Shown here in pieces: positions 8,389 through 16,000 of a stretch of DNA of 64,000 bases (position 1 is its first letter; each line of letters opens with the position of its first letter). Where the stretch lies: contig NZ_VUKE01000009.1 in the NCBI RefSeq assembly GCF_009193175.1, positions 106,942 to 170,941 of the forward strand, read 5' to 3'. This stretch comes from Georgenia ruanii. Lineage in GTDB: Bacteria; Actinomycetota; Actinomycetes; Actinomycetales; Actinomycetaceae. The notes beneath the pieces were generated by a model that was given only the letters and a program-made list of their open reading frames with translations, was not told where the DNA came from and did no database searches. Position numbers and translations under genes: made by a program.

Positions 8389-8409
8389 TTCGGGACGCCA
8401 AGTGCCTAA
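8389..8409. promoter_or_regulatory. Palindromic motif CGGGAC-N5-GTGCC, copy 1
   Basis: TTCGGGAC-GCCAA-GTGCCTAA, two imperfect inverted half-sites, centred about 65 bp upstream of the predicted start of the hydrolase transcript. An almost identical site occurs at 58178-58198. The half-site resembles the DosR/DevR box (GGGAC...GTCCC), but the spacer is one base longer. Confidence 0.45.
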
Positions 8410-8434
8410 ATGTTGAGACCCGACGCCTGAGGTC

Positions 8435-8464
8435 CTGACGGGTGTCATACCAACCCTTTACCGT
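8435..8464 (+). promoter_or_regulatory. Promoter CTGACG-N18-TACCGT, leaderless start at 8471
   Basis: A -35-like CTGACG (8435-8440), an 18-base spacer and -10 TACCGT (8459-8464) are followed by six bases and the ATG. No ribosome binding site, so leaderless. Confidence 0.6.
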
Positions 8465-8470
8465 GGTCGC

Positions 8471-9235
8471 ATGGAGGTCACGATCACCACGCCGCGCGGT
8501 GTCCGGCTGGCCGGGACCTTCGAGCCCGGGCCGGGGCCGCGCGCGGTGCTCTTCGCGCACGGGTTCCTCTCCGACCGCCACTCCTCACTGCGCTTCGACA
8601 TCCTCGCCTCCGCCTACCGCACCGCCGGCTACGCCACCTTGCAGTTCGACTTCTCCGGGTGCGGGGCCAGCGACGAGGACGTCGTCACCGTGACCAACGA
8701 GATCGAGGACCTGCGCTCGGCCTCCGCCTGGCTCGCGGAGCAGGGCTACCCCGCCCAGGTGCTCCACGCCCACTCCTTCGGCTCGCTCGCCGCGCTGCGC
8801 GGCCAGCCGGCGGACATCCTCGCCATGGTGGTCACCGGCGCGCTGACCGGACCGATGAACTACCCGTGGGAGCAGATCTTCTCGCCCGGCCAGCTCGACG
8901 AGCTCGAGGCGCACGGCGTGACCCGCGTGCCCGACGACAACGAGGCGTCCACCCGCGAGTACTCGGTGATCTCCCGCGAGACCCTCGCCGACTACTCCCT
9001 GATCGACCAGCACGAGCTGCTGGGGAAGGTGCGCGTGCCCGTGCTCTTCCTCTACGGCGAGGCGGACGAGGAGACCGACCTCGTGACCATGGCTCGCGAG
9101 GGCATCGCGCTGGTCCCCACCTCCGCGCGGCTGGAGATCGTCACCGGCGCGCAGCACGGGATGAAGGACCGCCTCGACGTCGTGGCCGAGCTGGCGCTGG
9201 CCTGGTTCGCCGAGCACCTGCCCGGCGACGCCTGA
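8471..9235 (+). CDS. Alpha/beta hydrolase
   Basis: A 254-residue serine hydrolase of the esterase/lysophospholipase kind. The oxyanion region FAHGF, the nucleophile elbow HAHSFGS (Ser near residue 101), the acid in YGEADEETD and the His in GAQHGMKD complete the triad. Cytosolic, no signal peptide. It is transcribed from a leaderless promoter and preceded by a palindromic motif shared with the 58-kb region. It converges on the iron-uptake operon with only 9 bases between the stops. Confidence 0.86.
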   Translation: MEVTITTPRGVRLAGTFEPGPGPRAVLFAHGFLSDRHSSLRFDILASAYRTAGYATLQFDFSGCGASDEDVVTVTNEIEDLRSASAWLAEQGYPAQVLHAHSFGSLAALRGQPADILAMVVTGALTGPMNYPWEQIFSPGQLDELEAHGVTRVPDDNEASTREYSVISRETLADYSLIDQHELLGKVRVPVLFLYGEADEETDLVTMAREGIALVPTSARLEIVTGAQHGMKDRLDVVAELALAWFAEHLPGDA

Positions 9236-9244
9236 GCGGCGCCG

Positions 9245-9631
9245 CTACGGCCTGACGGTGAGCTCCGTGCGGATGCCGTTGCCCACCATGCCGGGCTTGC
9301 AGGCCACCTCATAGGTGCCCGCGGCGAGGTCGACGGCGACCTGCGCGCTCGTGCCCGGGCCGATGTTCTCCTTCTCGGTGACCACCTTGTCGCCCGCGTA
9401 GACGTAGACCTCGGTGACCTCCTTGCCCGAGTTGGTGATGTCGAGCGTGGTCCGGCCGGCCGGGACCGTCGGATCGGAGAGCTGGCAGGCCGAGTCGGAC
9501 GCCGTCACGCGCAGGGGGCCGGCCGACGACGCCGCGCCGGTGGTCCCGGCGTCGGAGGAGCAGGCCCCCAGGGCGAGGAGCGGCAGGATGACCACGACGG
9601 CCAGGGCGGGCACCGCACGACGGATGGGCAC
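9245..9631 (-). CDS. EfeO-type cupredoxin lipoprotein (no M75 domain)
   Basis: A 128-residue lipoprotein (lipobox LALGAC, Cys24) made of one cupredoxin domain. It shows the pattern of the EfeO N-terminal domain: CQLSDP, GKEVTEVYVYAGDKVV, EKENIGPG and CKPG. Complete EfeO proteins continue into an M75 peptidase-like domain, absent here. It lies 54 bp downstream of efeU and is probably in the same operon, so it likely binds or oxidises iron at the outer face of the membrane and hands it to EfeU. GTG start at 9631 with AGGAGGA upstream. Confidence 0.82.
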   Translation of the reverse strand: MPIRRAVPALAVVVILPLLALGACSSDAGTTGAASSAGPLRVTASDSACQLSDPTVPAGRTTLDITNSGKEVTEVYVYAGDKVVTEKENIGPGTSAQVAVDLAAGTYEVACKPGMVGNGIRTELTVRP

Positions 9632-9685
9632 GCTTCCTCCTGGGGAGCGGGGGTCGGGGAGGCGGGCGCGGCCCGCGCGGAGAGG

Positions 9686-10525
9686 TCAGGCCACGGGTGC
9701 CGGCGTGGGCGACGGGGCGCCCACGCGGGGCCGGGCGGGGCGGAAGAACTGCACCATCATGACGGCCACGTAGGCCACCCAGGCCACGGCCTGCAGGACG
9801 GTGGTCTGCGGCGAGAAGTTCAGCGTGCCCTTGAGCACGGTGCCGTACCAGCTGGTCGGCGGCACCTGGCTGCTGACGTCGAAGGCCAGGGTGGTCAGCC
9901 CCGGCAGCACGCCCGCCTCCTGCAGGTCGTGCACGCCGTAGGCCAGCACCCCGGCGGCGACGACGATGAGGGCCGCGCCGGTCCAGGTGAAGAACTTGCC
10001 GAGGTTGACGCGCAGCAGGCCGCGGTAGATGAGGTAGCCGAGGAGGGCGGCGCAGGCCAGACCGATCGCCGCGCCGGTGACCGGGGCCCAGCCCTGCCCG
10101 GTGGCCTGGATGGCCGCCCACAGGAAGAGCGCGGTCTCCAGCCCCTCCCGGGCGACGGCGAGGAAGGCGGTGAGCACGACGGCGCCGGCCCCCATGGCCA
10201 GCGCTCCCGCCATCCGGTGGTCGAGCTCGCGCTTGAGTCCCCGGGCCGCCCGCCGCATCCAGAAGATCATCCAGGTGACGAAGCCGACGGCGACGATCGA
10301 GAGCGTGCCCCCGAAGATCTCCTGCTGCTCGAACGTCATGTTCCGTGACGTGAACTGCAGCAGGGCGCCGAAGGCCAGGCTCAGCGCGACGGCGGCCGCG
10401 ACGCCGGCGGCCACGACCGGGAGGCGGTCGCGCCGGCCGGTGCGCACCAGGTAGGCGACGAGGATGCCGACGACGAGCGAGGCCTCGAGGCCCTCCCTGA
10501 GGCCGATCAGCAGGTTGGCGATCAC
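9686..10525 (-). CDS. efeU: EfeU/FTR1 family iron permease
   Basis: A 279-residue, seven-helix high-affinity iron transporter. The two FTR1 signature REGLE motifs are present (LREGLEA near residue 10 and AREGLET near 127). In EfeUOB systems it imports Fe(III) produced from Fe(II) by the periplasmic partner. No EfeB peroxidase is in this window. An 18-bp iron-box palindrome about 35 bp upstream indicates repression by a DtxR/IdeR-type regulator when iron is plentiful. Confidence 0.93.
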   Translation of the reverse strand: MIANLLIGLREGLEASLVVGILVAYLVRTGRRDRLPVVAAGVAAAVALSLAFGALLQFTSRNMTFEQQEIFGGTLSIVAVGFVTWMIFWMRRAARGLKRELDHRMAGALAMGAGAVVLTAFLAVAREGLETALFLWAAIQATGQGWAPVTGAAIGLACAALLGYLIYRGLLRVNLGKFFTWTGAALIVVAAGVLAYGVHDLQEAGVLPGLTTLAFDVSSQVPPTSWYGTVLKGTLNFSPQTTVLQAVAWVAYVAVMMVQFFRPARPRVGAPSPTPAPVA

Positions 10526-10559
10526 GGACGTTCCTTCGCGACGACGGCGGTGCGAGCGA

Positions 10560-10577
10560 GGTAAGGCTAGCCTTACC
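10560..10577. promoter_or_regulatory. Iron box (DtxR/IdeR-type operator)
   Basis: A perfect 18-bp palindrome GGTAAGGCTAGCCTTACC, very close to the actinobacterial iron-box consensus, situated directly upstream of efeU. Binding by an iron-loaded DtxR-family repressor is expected from family knowledge. Confidence 0.8.
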
Positions 10578-10660
10578 CCCCGGGCGCGTCTAGCCCCAGC
10601 AGACGCCTCATATCAAGCCTTTCGTGCCCGAAAACTCGGCGCTGTGCCGGGGCGACCGAG

Positions 10661-10810
10661 CGGCTCCCGGCCCATTGCCGGGTGCTCGAGCGGCTCCCGG
10701 CCCCGTGCCGGGGTGATCGACCGGCTCCCGCCGCCGTGCCGACTCCAACCGGCTCCCGCCGCCGTGCCGTCTCCGATCGACTCCCGCCGCCGTGTCGTCG
10801 GGGGCTCGAG
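10661..10810. repeat. Five imperfect 28-31 bp tandem repeats
   Basis: Units start CGGCTCCCG (or CGACTCCCG) at 10661, 10691, 10722, 10750 and 10778, each continuing with a CCGTGCCG-like block and a variable tail. They fill the intergenic region between the iron box and the ASCH gene, which otherwise shows no gene (10578-10945). Too short and without spacers for CRISPR. Confidence 0.7.
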
Positions 10811-10945
10811 ATGCGCGCCCGCCGAACCACCCCCACACTGGACCCGGTTTGACCGAAATGGCCGGTTCCACGGCGTAGGGGGACGTGGAGCCGGCCGTTG
10901 TCGTGCTCGGCCACCGCACGGCACCGCGCCCCGCGGGCAGCGCGA

Positions 10946-11467
10946 CTACCGGCGCCGCCGCCGGGGGTAGAGCACGGCGAACCGCTCGAGCACGACGGGC
11001 GTCTCCGGCGTGAACTCTCGGCCGTACCCGCCCAGCACGTGCCGCAGGTACCTCTCGTGCACCTGGCGCCAGTGCTCGAGGCTGCGGTCGCCCTCGCCCT
11101 CCGCGGCGGCGTGCTCGGCGGGCACCTGGTCGAAAGGCACGACGTCGACGGCCGTGGTGCGCGTGAGCACGTGGGGCTCACCGGCACCGTCGCAGATGAT
11201 GGAGAGGTCCCCGGGGCGCGGCAGCTCCTCCCCCTCCGCCTCCCACTCCCACCGGGCGCTCGACGTCGCCGTCTTGACCCCGGCCACGACGAGCGCGAGG
11301 AGCTCGTCCGCCTCCTCGGCGTCGGTGCCGAAGGACCAGGCCGGCGGAGTCAGCGCGGCCACCTCGTTCTCCCCCACCACGACGTCGAGCCGGGTGAACC
11401 CGGCGACCTTGCGGGCCTGGGCCCAGAACCGCTCGACGGTCTCGTCCTCGGGAGGGGTGGTGTCCAT
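10946..11467 (-). CDS. ASCH domain protein
   Basis: A 173-residue cytosolic protein with an ASCH (PUA-like) domain: the segment GVKTATSSARWEWEAEG is the typical ASCH core, followed by LPRPGDLSIICDG. ASCH proteins bind RNA or modified nucleosides; some hydrolyse N4-acetylcytidine. The trailing sequence PRRRRR is basic. Stands alone, with a gap of 30 bp to the esterase gene upstream. Function inferred only at family level. Confidence 0.8.
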   Translation of the reverse strand: MDTTPPEDETVERFWAQARKVAGFTRLDVVVGENEVAALTPPAWSFGTDAEEADELLALVVAGVKTATSSARWEWEAEGEELPRPGDLSIICDGAGEPHVLTRTTAVDVVPFDQVPAEHAAAEGEGDRSLEHWRQVHERYLRHVLGGYGREFTPETPVVLERFAVLYPRRRRR

Positions 11468-11497
11468 GCGGTGAGTCTTCCAGGTCCGGCCGACGGC

Positions 11498-12193
11498 CTA
11501 CCGTGCCGGGCCGGCGCCGCCGTCCACCCGATCGTCGAGGAACGCGACGAGGTCGCCGAGGGTCTGCGCGGAGACACCGTGACCAAGGCCCGGGTAGACG
11601 CGGTGGGTCAGGGTGGCGTGGGCGGGCAGCCACCGTTCGGTGCGCTCGACGAGGAACGGGGCGATCACCTCGTCGGCCGCGCCGCGGGCCCAGAACACCG
11701 GTGGGCGCCGCTCGGCGAGGACGGCGTCGCCGTCGACCTCGCCGGGCGCGACGAACCCCGAGAGGTTGGCGACGAACGCGACCCGCTCCGGGTCCTGCCG
11801 CAGCACCTGGGTGGCGATCGCTCCACCCTGGGAGAACCCACCCAGGCCCACCAGCGTGAAGCTCTCGGTGAGCTCGCCGAGCCAGGCGCGCACCGCCCGG
11901 GCCGCGGCGTTGGCGCCGTCCTCCCGGAGCCGGTCCGTGACGCTGCTCTGCTCGTGCCCGCGGGCGCCGGCCAGCTCCCCGTCGAGGGCGAACCACTCGT
12001 GCCCGAACCGGTTCGTCCCCGGTCCGCGCAGGGAGGCGACGACGTACCTCGGCGGCAGATGCTGCGCCAGGGCGAACAGGTCGCGCTCGTTGGATCCGTA
12101 GCCGTGCAGCAGCACGAGCAGCGGGCGACCGCCGCGTTCCGCCGGCGGGGCGGACCAGAGGACGGCGTCGGGGTCGATGACGGGCGCGGGCAT
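11498..12193 (-). CDS. Phospholipase/carboxylesterase (LypLA-like)
   Basis: A 231-residue serine esterase of the carboxylesterase/phospholipase family: LLVLLHGYGSNERDL (oxyanion hole), GLGGFSQGGAIA (nucleophile), ARGAADEV (acid) and YPGLGHGVS (His). Cytosolic. ATG at 12193 with AGGAG six bases upstream. Probably hydrolyses short acyl or lysophospholipid esters. A 256-bp stretch upstream (12194-12449) holds no convincing gene. Confidence 0.86.
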   Translation of the reverse strand: MPAPVIDPDAVLWSAPPAERGGRPLLVLLHGYGSNERDLFALAQHLPPRYVVASLRGPGTNRFGHEWFALDGELAGARGHEQSSVTDRLREDGANAAARAVRAWLGELTESFTLVGLGGFSQGGAIATQVLRQDPERVAFVANLSGFVAPGEVDGDAVLAERRPPVFWARGAADEVIAPFLVERTERWLPAHATLTHRVYPGLGHGVSAQTLGDLVAFLDDRVDGGAGPAR

Positions 12194-12449
12194 GGACGCT
12201 CCTGAACGAGATGGACGGAACCCGGGCCGGGATGGGCGCCAGGAGACGGGCCATGACACGGCCCCACGACCGCAACCCCGGGCGGCTTTCCGGCATTCCG
12301 GCCCGGCCGAGCGGCACGGGCCTCGTGGCCGCCCGGGTGGCGCGTGCCCCCGCGGTGCGATCCCATGCCGGGAAGGGGCGAGAGCCCGGAGACGCCCGGG
12401 GCACGGGAAGCCGCGGCCCGCGGGGGACATCGGAACGGAGGGTGACATC

Positions 12450-12926
12450 GTGCGAGGACCGACCACCGCGCTGACCCGGGGGCTGGTCGCCGGCGCCGCG
12501 GGGACGACGGCGCTGAATGCCGCGACCTACCTCGACATGGTCCTGCGGGGGCGTCCGGCGAGCAGCACGCCGGAAACCACCGTCGACCGGGTCGCGGACC
12601 TGCTCCACGTCGACATCCCGGGCGACGACGAGCAGCGCGATGCGCGTCGGACGGCGCTGGGCTCGCTGCTGGGGTCGGCGGCCGGTGTGGGGGCGGGCGC
12701 CGTGCTCGGTGCCATCCGCGCCACCGGCCACCCCCGCGGCACGGCGGGCACGCTCGCGCTGTCCTGGGTGCTCGCCATGATCGCCGGCAACGGCCCCATG
12801 ACGGCCCTCGGCATCACCGACCCGCGCGCCTGGACGGCCAAGGACTGGGCCGCCGACGTCGTCCCCCACCTCGCCTTCGCCGTGGCTGCGACGGTCACCC
12901 TGCGGCCCTGGCCCAGCGAGCGATAG
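12450..12926 (+). CDS. Unknown protein with hydrophobic segments
   Basis: A 158-residue protein of no family I recognise. An N-terminal hydrophobic stretch (LTRGLVAGAAGTTALNAATY), a polar middle (TPETTVDRVADLLHVDIPG), then Ala/Gly-rich hydrophobic segments (LGSLLGSAAGVGAGAVLGAI, PHLAFAVAATVTL) suggest several membrane-associated helices. GTG at 12450 with GGAGGG seven bases upstream. Lies 100 bp before hrpA in the same direction. Similar unknown proteins are common in actinobacteria. Confidence 0.7.
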   Translation: MRGPTTALTRGLVAGAAGTTALNAATYLDMVLRGRPASSTPETTVDRVADLLHVDIPGDDEQRDARRTALGSLLGSAAGVGAGAVLGAIRATGHPRGTAGTLALSWVLAMIAGNGPMTALGITDPRAWTAKDWAADVVPHLAFAVAATVTLRPWPSER

Positions 12927-13027
12927 GCCAGCGCGGCACCGTCGGCCACCGCGCGCGACGCCGGTGGTTTCGCCGTGAGCGGTGCGGTGGGGCGGTGCCC
13001 GGGGCGCATCGGTGAGAATGGGACATC

Positions 13028-16000
13028 GTGAGTGGCGACCAGGACGAGCGGACGACGACGGCGGCGGTAACGCCGTCGGGCGAGCGCACCCCCCGGCGGC
13101 GCCGCGGCCGCGGCGGGGGCCGCGGTGGCGACGGTGGCGGGGGCCGCGGCGGCGACGAGCGCGGCCGGGGCCGGGAGCGTCGGGGCCCGGGCGACGGCCG
13201 CCGCGGCTTCCGCCCGTTCACCCCCGAGCAGCTGCGGGAACGCCGGGCCGCCCTGCCGCGGATCACCTACCCCGAGCAGCTGCCCGTCTCCGCGCGGCGC
13301 GAGGAGATCGCGGCGGCCATCCGCGACCACCAGGTGGTCATCGTCGCGGGCGAGACCGGGTCGGGGAAGACCACGCAGCTGCCCAAGATCTGCCTCGAGC
13401 TCGGCCGCGGCATCACCGGCACCATCGGGCACACCCAGCCGCGGCGCATCGCCGCCCGCACCGTCGCCGAGCGCATCGCCGAGGAGCTCGGGGTCGAGCT
13501 GGGCGGGGCGGTGGGCTACCAGGTGCGCTTCACCGACGAGGTCTCGGCGACCACCCTGGTCAAGCTCATGACCGACGGCATCCTGCTCGCCGAGATCCAG
13601 CGCGACCCGCTGCTGCGCCGCTACGACACGATCATCGTCGACGAGGCCCACGAGCGGTCCCTCAACATCGACTTCATCCTGGGCTACCTCGCCAACCTGC
13701 TGCCCCGTCGCCCCGACCTCAAGGTCGTCATCACCTCGGCCACGATCGACTCCGAGCGCTTCGCCGCGCACTTCGGCACCCACGAGGGCGGCCGGCCCGA
13801 CGGCGCCGCGCTCGAGCCGGCGCCCGTCGTCGAGGTCTCGGGCCGCACCTACCCGGTCGAGATCCGCTACCGCCCGCTGGTCCCCGAGAGCGACGGCGAA
13901 GGCGGCGCCGCCGGCGACCGCACCCCTTCCGGCGACCAGACTGGCAATCTGGCCGCGGACCGGCGCGACCAGACTGACAATCTGGCAGCGCAGCGGGGGC
14001 GGGGGCGCGGTGGCAGGCAGGCCCCGCGCGAGGAGCCGCTGGATCAGGTCACCGGCATCGTCCAGGCCGCCGACGAGCTCATGGCCGAGGGCCCGGGCGA
14101 CATCCTCGTCTTCCTCTCCGGCGAGCGGGAGATCCGCGACACCCACGTGGCGCTGCAAGAGCACCTGGGCGCGCGCTACGTCGCCCCCGGCGGCCGGTCG
14201 GCGGTGCCCGGCGCCGTCGAGGTCGTCCCGCTGTACGCCCGGCTGTCCTCCGCCGAGCAGCACCGGGTGTTCGAGCCGCACGCCACCCGCCGCATCGTGC
14301 TGGCCACCAACGTCGCCGAGACGTCGCTGACCGTCCCCGGCATCCGCTACGTCATCGACCCCGGCACCGCGCGCATCTCCCGCTACTCCACCCGCACCAA
14401 GGTCCAGCGCCTGCCCATCGAGCCGATCTCCCAGGCCAGCGCCAACCAGCGCTCGGGCCGGTGCGGGCGCGTGGCCGACGGCATCGCCATCCGGCTCTAC
14501 GGCGAGCAGGACTTCGCCGCCCGCCCCGAGTTCACCGAGCCGGAGATCCTGCGCACCTCCCTGGCCTCGGTCATCCTCCAGATGGCGGCGCTGGGCCTCG
14601 GGGACATCGCGCGCTTCCCGTTCGTCGACCCGCCGGACACCCGCGCCGTGCGCGACGGCGTCCAGCAGCTGCACGAGATCGGCGCCCTGGACATCCACGC
14701 CGCCGGCGCCGACCGGCTCACCCCGGTCGGCCGGCAGCTGGCCCGGCTGCCGATCGACCCGCGCCTGGGCCGGATGCTGCTCGAGGCGGAGAAGAACGGC
14801 TGCGCCGCCGAGGCGATGATCATCGTCGCCGCCCTGTCCGTGCAGGACGTGCGCGAACGCCCCAGCGAGCACCAGCAGGCCGCCGACGAGAAGCACCGCC
14901 GGTTCACCGACCCCACCTCGGACTTCCTCGCCTACCTCAACCTCTGGCGCTACCTGCGCACCCAGCAGCGCGACCTGTCGGGCTCGGCGTTCCGGCGGAT
15001 GTGCCGGGCGGAGTTCCTCAACTACCTGCGGGTGCGCGAGTGGCAGGACGTCGTCGCCCAGCTGCGCCAGCTCGCCAAGCCGCTCGGCCTGACCCTGCGC
15101 CCGCTGGCCCTGCCGCACGAGACCGAGATCGCCGGCACCGCCGAGGCCACCCCGGACCGGCGACCCGACCCCGCCCGGGCGGTGGTCGCCGTCGGTGGCT
15201 CCGCCGACGCCGCCAGCGCCGACGCCGTCCACCGCTCCCTGCTCGTGGGCCTGCTGTCCAACCTCGGCTCCTGGGACGAGCGGCGCCGGGAGTACGCCGG
15301 CGCCCGCGGCACCCGGTTCGTCGTCTGGCCCGGCTCGGGCCTGGCCAAGAAGACCCCGGCGTGGGTCATGGCCGCCGAGCTGGTGGAGACCTCGCGGCTG
15401 TTCGCCCGCACGGTGGCGCGCATCCAGCCCGAGTGGGTCGAGCCGCTGGCGGCGCACCTGGTCAAGCGCACGTACTCGGAGCCGTACTGGTCGGCCAAGC
15501 ACGGCGCGGCGATGGTCAAGGAGAAGGTGCTGCTCTACGGCATGACGCTGGTCGCGGACCGGCCGGTGATGCTCGGGCGGCTGGGCGAGACTCCCATCGG
15601 CGACGTCACCGCGGCCGAGCTGGCCCGCGAGATGTTCATCCGCCACGCCCTGGTGGGCGGGGAGTGGCGCACCCACCACCAGTTCTACGCCCGCAACCGC
15701 GAGCTGCTGGCCGAGGCGGGGGAGTACGAGGCGCGTGCCCGCCGCCGCGACCTCGTCATCGACGAGGACGGGCTGTTCGCGTTCTACGACGAGCGCCTGC
15801 CCGACTCGATCGTCTCGGCCCGGCACTTCGACGCCTGGTGGAAGCAGGCCCGCCCGGACGACCCGGAGCTGCTCACCTTCACCCTCGACCTGCTGGTGCC
15901 CGACGCCGGCGCGGTCAGCGGCGCGGACTTCCCCGACACCTGGCACCAGGGCGACCTCACCCTGCCGCTGACGTACCAGTTCCAGCCGGGCAGCTACGCC

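Noticed and set aside
10661..10810. CRISPR array
   Set aside because: Units are contiguous and imperfect, with no unique spacers, and no cas genes are near.
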